A stretch of DNA of 11,760 nt, from the NCBI GenBank assembly GCA_041605955.1, contig JBFIXI010000089.1, positions 1-11,760 on the forward strand. The letters run 5' to 3'. The DNA comes from JAHEJX01 sp041605955. GTDB lineage: Bacteria; Actinomycetota; Acidimicrobiia; Spongiisociales; UBA5794. Below are positions 6,060-11,760 of this stretch, piece after piece. The position numbers were made by a program, and so were the translations under genes. The stretch's first letter is position 1; every line of letters begins with the position of its first letter. A model generated the notes under the pieces. The model was not told the origin of the DNA, did not search any database, and saw only the letters and a list, made by a program, of their open reading frames with translations.

Positions 6060-7635
6060 ACGGCGCATCCTTGTTGCCGACCCGATCGGCGCAGCCGGCA
6101 TCGACGTGCTCAGGAGTGCTGCCGACGTCGAGGTCGACGAGCACACCGGCCTCTCGAAGGAGGAGCTGCTCGCCGTCATCGGCAAGTACGACGCGGTGAT
6201 CATCCGCAGTGCAACGAACCTCGACGCCGATCTGATCGATTCCGCCAAGAACCTGATGGTGATCGGGCGGGCTGGGGTCGGCGTGGACAACATCGACGTG
6301 CCAACGGCGACTCGCCGCGGGGTAATCGTGTTGAACACACCTCAGGCCAACTCAGTGGCCACGGCGGAACTGACCATGGGGCTGATGCTGGCGGCCAGCC
6401 GCCATACCGCCCGCGCCCATGCCGAGCTCTCCGCCGGCTTATGGGAGCGGAGCCGCCACGCCGGCATCGAGCTGGCCGGCAAGACCCTCGGCATCATCGG
6501 TCTGGGTCGCATTGGACGCGAGGTCGCCCGGCGGGCCCGCGCATTCCAGATGGAGGTGATCGCCTACGATCCATACGTCACCGAACGCGCGGCCCACGAA
6601 CAGTCGGTGACGCTGGTCGAACTGGACCACCTGCTGGCGAGGTCCGACTTCGTGTCTCTTCACTGTGCGCTGTCCAAGGACACAGAGAATCTGATCGATG
6701 CTGTAGCCGTGAGCCAGATGAAGCCCACGGCTGTCTTGATCAATGCCGCCCGCGGGGGCTTGATCGACGAAGCCGCCGTGGCCGAAGCGTTGCAGAACGG
6801 TCGGTTGCGAGCCGCGGCGCTCGACGTCTTCAGCTCCGAGCCGCCGTCGGCAGATAATCCGCTGATCGGCCTGGCCAACGTGGTGCACACCCCTCATTTG
6901 GGTGCGAGCACCGAAGAAGCCCAACGCGACGTGGCCCAACAGATCGCCGAGCAGGTGCTCGACGCGCTTCGCGGCGAGGGCATCGTCAACAGTGTGAACT
7001 TCCCGTTCCGCCTGGACAAAGACACCGCGCCGTGGCTGCAACTCGCGGTGGCGATGGGCAAGCTCCATTTCGCAATGGCCCCGGGTCACATCGAGCGAGT
7101 TGAGATCGAGGCTCGCGGCGAGGGAGTCAGCGAGCAGATACGAGCGGTGGCGACCGGAGTGCTGGCCGGACTGCTCCACGGGTCCAACCCGGAAGGGGTC
7201 AACCTGGTCAACGCCCCCGCGTTGGCGGCAGATCACGGCATAGCCGTTTCGCAAACCGATGGGATCGGAGCGCTCGACTATCCGAATATGATCTCTGCCC
7301 GGGTCTTCTGGGACGGTGGAGACAGGGTCGTCTCGGGAGTGGTTTTCGGCGGCAAGGAACCGCGCGTCGTGCAGGTGAGCAACTATCACCTCGACGCCAA
7401 GCCCAGCGGCATCGTCTTGCTGATGCTCAACAACGACGTGCCCGGCGTGATCGGCGATGTCGGCACGCTCCTCGGCAGTCACCAAGTCAACATCGCCGAG
7501 TGGCGGCTGGGACGCGACAAGATAGGCGGCCATGCTCTCAGCTTCATCAATCTCGATACGTGGCCCGGTGACCCAGTGATGGCCGAGCTTCGGGCGTTGC
7601 CCGCCGTCGAGAAGGCAATGGTGCTGGAGCTGTAA
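6052..7635 (+). CDS. serA: D-3-phosphoglycerate dehydrogenase, long ACT-containing form
   Basis: The enzyme oxidises 3-phosphoglycerate to 3-phosphohydroxypyruvate with NAD+, the first committed step of serine synthesis. The 527-residue length matches the long (type I, Mycobacterium-like) form. The substrate-binding part includes GRAGVGVDNID (72-82). The Rossmann motif is GLGRIG (150-155), with Asp173 after the second strand, which favours NAD. Catalytic residues are Arg234 (INAARGG), Glu263 (SSEPP) and His282 (TPHLGAS). An intervening allosteric substrate-binding domain covers about 315-445. A C-terminal ACT domain starts near 450 (GIVLLMLNNDVPGVIG) and usually binds serine for feedback inhibition. 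The start is GTG at 6052, with AGGAG at 6040-6044, 7 bases upstream. It overlaps the end of serB by 8 nt, forming a serBA operon; the aminotransferase serC is not in view. Confidence 0.95.
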   Translation: MGKRRILVADPIGAAGIDVLRSAADVEVDEHTGLSKEELLAVIGKYDAVIIRSATNLDADLIDSAKNLMVIGRAGVGVDNIDVPTATRRGVIVLNTPQANSVATAELTMGLMLAASRHTARAHAELSAGLWERSRHAGIELAGKTLGIIGLGRIGREVARRARAFQMEVIAYDPYVTERAAHEQSVTLVELDHLLARSDFVSLHCALSKDTENLIDAVAVSQMKPTAVLINAARGGLIDEAAVAEALQNGRLRAAALDVFSSEPPSADNPLIGLANVVHTPHLGASTEEAQRDVAQQIAEQVLDALRGEGIVNSVNFPFRLDKDTAPWLQLAVAMGKLHFAMAPGHIERVEIEARGEGVSEQIRAVATGVLAGLLHGSNPEGVNLVNAPALAADHGIAVSQTDGIGALDYPNMISARVFWDGGDRVVSGVVFGGKEPRVVQVSNYHLDAKPSGIVLLMLNNDVPGVIGDVGTLLGSHQVNIAEWRLGRDKIGGHALSFINLDTWPGDPVMAELRALPAVEKAMVLEL

Positions 7636-7636
7636 G

Positions 7637-7650
7637 CGGCGACATCGCCG
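7637..7650 (+). terminator. Short hairpin directly after serA, possible terminator
   Basis: CGGCG-ACAT-CGCCG forms a perfect 5-bp stem with a 4-base loop, starting two bases after the serA stop. No T-run follows, so this is only a weak terminator candidate. Confidence 0.25.
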
Positions 7651-7663
7651 TCGAACCACCTGA

Positions 7664-7722
7664 TAGCCGGCGTCGTGAGTTACCATGCCGCTCGGCCGAT
7701 TGATAACTGCGGGCGCCGGCTA
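7664..7722. repeat. Large imperfect hairpin between serA and the polysaccharide export genes
   Basis: TAGCCGGCG (7664-7672) and CGCCGGCTA (7714-7722) form a perfect 9-bp inverted repeat; G-U plus C-G pairing in RNA extends it to 11 pairs. A symmetric 3x3 internal loop follows, then a second 5-bp helix AGTTA/TAACT (7678-7682 with 7704-7708). The apex contains GCCG and CGGC, which can pair further. The element spans 59 bases, almost half of the 136-base gap before the permease gene. No T-tract follows. It could be a factor-dependent terminator, a 5' leader structure of the export operon, or a protein-binding dyad. Confidence 0.45.
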
Positions 7723-7771
7723 ACGCACGCCGAATGCCCGGGCAGGTGACTCGGGTGCTGCGACCCGGCCG

Positions 7772-8668
7772 ATGGAGCGGTCAACACGACACATGCGGCC
7801 GTCGCCCAGACCCTTGGAGATCACAATCACGTCTCTCGCGTCATCGACTCAAGCCTCTCCAAGCCATCGCGGGCTCGCCGCCTATTTGCGCGAGCTGTGG
7901 GATCGCCGCGAGTTTGCCTGGTACCTGGCGACAAGCAACCTGCGCGCCCGCAACGCCACCACCGCGCTGGGCATCGTGTGGTGGGTGCTCAACCCGATGC
8001 TGTTGACCGGGGTCTACTTCCTGGTCTTCGGAATCATCTTCTCGCAGGGCCGGAGAGGGAATCCGGAGTATCTGGCTTACCTCATGTCCGGGATGTTCGC
8101 CTATCGCTTCACCTCGAGCGTCATCACCCGCGCCTCTTCCACCATCGTCAACAACTCCAAGCTCATCGTGAATCTCCGCTTCCCCCGGCTCGTCCTCCCG
8201 CTGTCGAGCGTGATCGAGTCGGGAATCGGTTTCCTAGTGTCGATCTTGGCGTTCTTCGCCATCTCCCTACCCAGCACCGGCTTCTGGCCGGGGTGGAAGC
8301 TCTTCTACTTCGCTCCGGTCTTCCTGCTCCACATCATGTTCAGTCTGGGCCTGGGCTCGCTGGCCGCCAGATTGGCAGTGCCGTTTCGCGACGTGTCCAA
8401 TCTCATCCCCTACCTGCTGCGGATATGGCTCTACCTGTCTCCGATCATCTGGACGGTCGACCTGCTCGACGACGTACCCGCCTGGGTGACACCGGCGATG
8501 AACCTCAACCCGATGTACCACATCCTCCTGGCATACCGGACCGCATTGCTCGGCTGGGAGCTGAACCTGGTCCATCTGGCGGGATCGGCCGTGTCCGGCG
8601 TGTTCTTCCTCATCGTCGGCACCCTCCTCTTTCGGAGGTTCGAGGGGAAGCTGGTCAATTACCTATGA
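7772..8668 (+). CDS. wzm: ABC-2 type polysaccharide export permease (Wzm/TagG family)
   Basis: The 298-residue membrane protein has the ABC-2 exporter pattern. An amphipathic N-terminal region (LAAYLRELWDRREFAWYLATSNLRAR) is followed by about six membrane segments near residues 68-91, 104-120, 143-166, 177-203, 211-228 and 268-287. WWVLNPMLLTGVYFLVFG and the LSPIIW plus NPMYHIL motifs in the last third are typical of permeases that export O-antigen, teichoic acid or mycobacterial galactan precursors on a lipid carrier. The gene overlaps the ATPase gene by 4 nt (ATGA at 8665-8668), which supports one transporter. The start is uncertain: ATG at 7772 and ATG at 7793 both lack a well-placed ribosome site, and the first 30 residues are not conserved in character. 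The galactofuranosyltransferase downstream suggests a galactan as substrate. Confidence 0.88.
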   Translation: MERSTRHMRPSPRPLEITITSLASSTQASPSHRGLAAYLRELWDRREFAWYLATSNLRARNATTALGIVWWVLNPMLLTGVYFLVFGIIFSQGRRGNPEYLAYLMSGMFAYRFTSSVITRASSTIVNNSKLIVNLRFPRLVLPLSSVIESGIGFLVSILAFFAISLPSTGFWPGWKLFYFAPVFLLHIMFSLGLGSLAARLAVPFRDVSNLIPYLLRIWLYLSPIIWTVDLLDDVPAWVTPAMNLNPMYHILLAYRTALLGWELNLVHLAGSAVSGVFFLIVGTLLFRRFEGKLVNYL

Positions 8669-9606
8669 GCGACCCGGTCCTCATCGCGGAGGACGTTCAT
8701 GTTCGGTATCGCCCCTACGCCGATCGGGTGCCGACCGCGCAGCGCAGCCTGGGACGGCTGCGCCATCGCGAGCAGAGAGAGGTCGTTGCCCTCGACGGAG
8801 CCTCGTGCGTGATCGAACGGGGCGAGGCAGTCGCCGTGGTGGGACGCAACGGCGCCGGGAAGAGCACGTTGCTGCGGGTACTGGCGGGCACTCTGGAGCC
8901 GGACCGCGGATTCGTCGAGGTGCGCGGCGAGCCGCCGACGCTGCTCCAGCTCGGTGTCGGGTTCAACGGCAAGCTGAGTGGCAAGCACAACGTCTATCTG
9001 GGTGGTTTGGCTCTCGGCCACAGCAGATCACATATGGACGCGCTGCTGCCTGAGATCGCCGAGTTTGCCGAGATCGGAGAAGCGCTCGACCGGCCGGTCA
9101 ACACCTACTCTTCGGGTATGCGGTCCCGGTTGGCCTTTGCCATTGCGATGACGCTGGAGCCGGAGACCTTGCTGCTCGACGAGATATTGGCGGTCGGTGA
9201 TGCGGCATTTCGCGACAAGAGCATGGCAGCGCTGCAAGATCTCGTTGACCGGGCCGGGACGGTGGTGATGGTCACGCACAGCCTGGCCCAAGCCAAGCGG
9301 TTCTGCGATACCGCCATCTGGCTAGATGCCGGCAAGGTCAAGATGACCGGCCCGGCCGATGAGGTGATCAGTGAATACCACTCCGAGACGGCCGACGATC
9401 TGGACCTGTCGGAGACCCCCTCGGGAACGCTCAACGCCAAGCAGCGCACCAAGCTGGTGCGTAAAGTTCTCGCCGGCCAAAGTGCCGCCGAGGTGGCCGC
9501 GGAGACCGGAGTCGACGCAACCGACATCGTCAGTTGGCGCCGCCGTTTCGTCGAAGGTGGCCGCCGGGCGCTGCGCCCCCGCTTCGATGAGAATGATGAC
9601 GAGTGA
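8665..9606 (+). CDS. wzt: Polysaccharide export ABC transporter ATPase (Wzt-like) with C-terminal helix-turn-helix
   Basis: The ATPase powers the adjacent permease. Its 313 residues include the extended N-terminal segment typical of polysaccharide ATPases (RSLGRLRHREQREVVALDG). Walker A is GRNGAGKST (60-68), the signature is YSSGM (148-152), Walker B is LLLDE with catalytic Glu173, and the switch His is His205 (VMVTHS). The LGVGFNGKLSGKHNVYLGG stretch is characteristic of Wzt/TagH proteins. The ATPase core ends near residue 240. The last 70 residues are odd: residues 258-302 (AKQRTKLVRKVLAGQSAAEV, then TGVDATDIVSWRRRFVEGG) look like a transposase-type homeodomain-like helix-turn-helix instead of the beta-sandwich sugar-binding domain of some Wzt proteins. 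I placed the start at ATG 8665, overlapping the permease stop, because homology begins there. The frame stays open far upstream, but that part is out-of-frame permease sequence. Confidence 0.92.
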   Translation: MSDPVLIAEDVHVRYRPYADRVPTAQRSLGRLRHREQREVVALDGASCVIERGEAVAVVGRNGAGKSTLLRVLAGTLEPDRGFVEVRGEPPTLLQLGVGFNGKLSGKHNVYLGGLALGHSRSHMDALLPEIAEFAEIGEALDRPVNTYSSGMRSRLAFAIAMTLEPETLLLDEILAVGDAAFRDKSMAALQDLVDRAGTVVMVTHSLAQAKRFCDTAIWLDAGKVKMTGPADEVISEYHSETADDLDLSETPSGTLNAKQRTKLVRKVLAGQSAAEVAAETGVDATDIVSWRRRFVEGGRRALRPRFDENDDE

Positions 9607-9674
9607 GCCGACGACACTGGGTTACATTGATGCGGCCGACCGGAGCGCATCCGACGTGAGCACGAGGGACTGAC

Positions 9675-11564
9675 TTGATACCGATCGCCGACAACACGAT
9701 CCTGCAGAATGTCGACCTGGCGGCCGATCCGGCCACCGAGTCGCTCTACTTCCGGTACGACTGGACGGAGCGACGCCGTCACGCCATCTTGGAGCCGGAA
9801 GGTCCACTCCGCATTCCCGGGGGGCTGCGGGTCACCTTCAACACATACTTCAACTCGTTCTTCGAGAACTACTGGTTCCGATACACATCGGTGCACAACG
9901 TGACTTTGCGAGTGGAGGTCGAAGGCCGCGGGGTCATCTCCGCCTATCGCCAAGCCTCAGAGGGCCCGGTCTATCTCGTGAAGCGGCTCGAGTTCGACAC
10001 TTCCGAGCCGCAGACGTTCGACATCGGCATAACCCGCGACACCGGCTTCACCTATAGCCCGGGGCGAGTGTGGTTCGACATCGAAGCCGACGGCGACTCG
10101 CGGGTTCATGGGGGCTCCTGGGAGACCTCCGATGTGGGGCGCGACATCAAGACGAGCATCGTCATCTGCGCTTTCAACCGCGAGCCGTACCTGGCCAAGA
10201 TCCTCGAAGCCATCCGCAGCGCCCCCGAAGTCAGCTATCAGATAGCCAAAGTATTCGTCGTCAATCAGGGCAACCCGTTTGCCATCGAAGACCTGCTCCC
10301 CAATGCCCCCAAACACCTACTCAACCGCATCGAGGTGATCGAGCAAGAGAACTTGGGAGGCTGTGGTGGCTTCACCCGGGGCATGTACGAAACGATGCGG
10401 GACCCCGAGCTGACCCACTTCATCCTGCTCGACGACGACATCAAGCTGCACCCCGAGTCGCTGTACCGCGCCATTCAGTTCTTGCGGTACGCCCACGACG
10501 ACGTCGCCCTCGGGGGACACATGCTCGATCTCGTCCAGCCGAACAGCCTCTATGAAGCGGGCGCCATGCTCGACCCCGCCATCGCCGAGCCGATCCCCGT
10601 CAATCACGGACTGTCGCTGGTCAAGCCGCAAAACCTGGAGGAGTTCCTCACCATCCGACCGATCGACTACAACGGCTGGTGGATGTTCGGAGCATCCAAA
10701 CGGGTACTCGAGGAGGCGGGATTGCCAATGCCCTCTTTCATCCGCGGCGACGACATCGAGTTCGGTGTACGCCTGGCCCGCCACGGCATTCGCACCGTAC
10801 CGGTGCCGGGGATCGGGGTGTGGCACGAGCCCTTCTACTTCAAGCTCGGCAACTGGCACCTCTACTTCGAGGTGCGCAACCGGCTGACCATGCTGTCGCT
10901 CCACGGCAACGGGAGCCTCCATGCCGTGATCCGCAAGCTGCGCCGGGTGTTCACTCGGGATGCGATGTTCGCCCGCTACCACTCGTGTCAGTTCATGATT
11001 GCCGCGATCGAGGACTATCTGGCCGGCCCCGATCACTGTTTTTCGACTACCAATGAGGCTTTGATGGCCCGCTTGGAAGAGCTCAAGGAGCTCGGGCCCA
11101 AGCGGGTGGCCGACGCCGGCGAGTCGAACGTGCGTGCCTTCGACGGCATCGTGAAGCTGGCGACCAAGCCCGCGTTCCCGGCGCTGCGGCTGGCGCGACT
11201 GTTTGCCCCGCCCACCCAGAAGGCCAAGATCCCCACTCTCACCACCAAGCAACTGGCGCCGTGGCGGCTCGCCGTCTTCAACACGTATCGGCTCATCGAG
11301 CCGGCCGACGGCTCGGTATGGGAGTACACCCGCGACATCGAGCTGGAGCGCCGGCAGCTCGTCCGCTTCGAGGCATTGCTGCGCAAGATCAGCATCCGCT
11401 TCGGCGAGGAGGCGGTCGATCGCGCCAAGGGGATTCCCTGGCTGGCTACGTGGGAGAAGTTGTTCGGTGCCGCCGAAACGCTTCCCGACACGGCGCCCAA
11501 CCCGGTGACGACCGCGAGCGACGGCGACCACCCTGCCGAGCCGCCGCGCGAAGAGGCCACATGA
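9675..11564 (+). CDS. glfT2: GlfT2-like galactofuranosyltransferase (GT2 family)
   Basis: GlfT2 of mycobacteria polymerises galactofuranose from UDP-Galf onto a polyprenyl-linked acceptor in the cytoplasm. This 629-residue protein is close to the 637 residues of the M. tuberculosis enzyme and follows its domain order. An N-terminal beta-sandwich (about 1-155) contains TYFNSFFENYWFRYTSV. A GT-A domain starts at SIVICAFNREPYL, followed by NLGGCGGFTRGMYE and the metal-binding DDD at 253-255. The acceptor motif DYNGWW is at 331-336, the catalytic Asp pair in RGDDIEFG at 359-360, and His384 in VWHEPF. A helical C-terminal region ends in a Pro/Thr-rich tail. The start is TTG at 9675, the only usable start because a stop codon lies in frame at 9657-9659; GAGGGA at 9664-9669 is its ribosome site. 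It lies 68 bp after wzt and overlaps the next gene by 4 nt. The sugar donor is inferred from family; a related Galf or rhamnosyl specificity is possible. Confidence 0.88.
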   Translation: MIPIADNTILQNVDLAADPATESLYFRYDWTERRRHAILEPEGPLRIPGGLRVTFNTYFNSFFENYWFRYTSVHNVTLRVEVEGRGVISAYRQASEGPVYLVKRLEFDTSEPQTFDIGITRDTGFTYSPGRVWFDIEADGDSRVHGGSWETSDVGRDIKTSIVICAFNREPYLAKILEAIRSAPEVSYQIAKVFVVNQGNPFAIEDLLPNAPKHLLNRIEVIEQENLGGCGGFTRGMYETMRDPELTHFILLDDDIKLHPESLYRAIQFLRYAHDDVALGGHMLDLVQPNSLYEAGAMLDPAIAEPIPVNHGLSLVKPQNLEEFLTIRPIDYNGWWMFGASKRVLEEAGLPMPSFIRGDDIEFGVRLARHGIRTVPVPGIGVWHEPFYFKLGNWHLYFEVRNRLTMLSLHGNGSLHAVIRKLRRVFTRDAMFARYHSCQFMIAAIEDYLAGPDHCFSTTNEALMARLEELKELGPKRVADAGESNVRAFDGIVKLATKPAFPALRLARLFAPPTQKAKIPTLTTKQLAPWRLAVFNTYRLIEPADGSVWEYTRDIELERRQLVRFEALLRKISIRFGEEAVDRAKGIPWLATWEKLFGAAETLPDTAPNPVTTASDGDHPAEPPREEAT

Positions 11565-11760
11565 AGCTGACGATCCACATCGGGCACTACAAGACCGGGT
11601 CGACGGCTATCCAGACCCACTTCGATACTCACCGCGCCGCCTACCGGCGGCGGGGCCTGTTGTATCCCCGCAGCGGCAAGCCGCTGCGCAGCAAGTCCAA
11701 CCACAGCGGACTTGCCTACCAGGAGCTCTACGAGGCCGGGCAGCCGATCGGTAAGTGGTA
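11561..11760 (+). CDS. Sulfotransferase-like protein, 3'-truncated
   Basis: The gene begins at ATG 11561, overlapping the glfT2 stop (ATGA), with AGAGG at 11552-11556 as a close ribosome site, and runs off the window after 66 complete codons. The N-terminus MKLTIHIGHYKTGSTAIQTHF has the beta-strand plus P-loop-like KTGST motif that binds the 5'-phosphosulfate of PAPS in sulfotransferases. It is followed by an HRAAYRRRGLLYPRSG segment common in bacterial carbohydrate sulfotransferase-like proteins. Position at the end of a polysaccharide assembly and export operon suggests that the exported glycan is sulfated, but only the first domain strand and loop can be seen. Confidence in the family is moderate and in the substrate low. 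Confidence 0.75.
   Translation, partial: MKLTIHIGHYKTGSTAIQTHFDTHRAAYRRRGLLYPRSGKPLRSKSNHSGLAYQELYEAGQPIGKW

Noticed and set aside
5415..6338. Minus-strand open frame across serB and the serA start
   Set aside because: It covers two genes with clear motifs on the other strand and encodes a low-complexity product without a known family.
6439..7686. Long minus-strand open frame (415 codons) opposite serA
   Set aside because: It is antisense to a well-conserved serA with all catalytic motifs; its translation has no recognisable domain, and its length is explained by GC-rich codon bias.
7897..8664. Upstream extension of the wzt frame
   Set aside because: The frame is open but encodes Arg/Pro-rich out-of-frame permease sequence; ATPase homology begins at the ATG at 8665.
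10317..11531. Long minus-strand open frame (404 codons) opposite glfT2
   Set aside because: Shadow of the glycosyltransferase frame; no domain, no start context, and it conflicts with conserved GT2 motifs on the plus strand.

Overview
The window is GC-rich and densely coding, with short gaps, ATGA-type overlaps and GTG/TTG starts. Together with the gene content, this points to an actinobacterium. The GlfT2-like galactofuranosyltransferase beside an ABC-2 polysaccharide exporter suggests a cell wall or surface galactan. The absence of obvious mycolic-acid genes in view leaves open a non-mycolate lineage such as Acidimicrobiia; this placement is inference. Both ends of the window cut through genes.

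Layout: (1) 1-1041, the 3' part of a 2-oxoacid dehydrogenase E2 subunit (lipoyl, subunit-binding and catalytic domains). (2) 1162-3215, a two-gene operon: an NsrR-like Rrf2 iron-sulfur regulator overlapping by 4 nt a membrane-anchored copper nitrite reductase (NirK) with an extra C-terminal cupredoxin domain. A promoter and an overlapping 25-bp dyad lie directly upstream and suggest a leaderless, self-repressed transcript. (3) 3276-5064, two minus-strand genes: an AIM24/TIGR00266 family protein and a secreted protein joining RTX-type nonapeptide repeats to a transglycosylase-like domain. (4) 5175-7635, a serine biosynthesis pair, serB and serA, overlapping by 8 nt. (5) 7772-11760, a tightly packed surface polysaccharide operon: ABC-2 permease (Wzm), ATPase (Wzt) with an unusual C-terminal helix-turn-helix, GlfT2-like galactofuranosyltransferase, and the start of a sulfotransferase-like gene.

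How the genes work together: region 2 reads as a self-contained module for NO-responsive nitrite reduction to NO. Region 4 makes serine from 3-phosphoglycerate. Region 5 would polymerise a galactofuranose chain on a lipid carrier in the cytoplasm, export it, and perhaps sulfate it. No tRNA, rRNA, CRISPR array or insertion sequence was seen. No gene-free stretch exceeds 300 bases.

The most interesting points are the NsrR-like/NirK module with its promoter-operator architecture, the three-cupredoxin anchored NirK, the Wzt-HTH fusion, and the GlfT2 plus Wzm/Wzt linkage.
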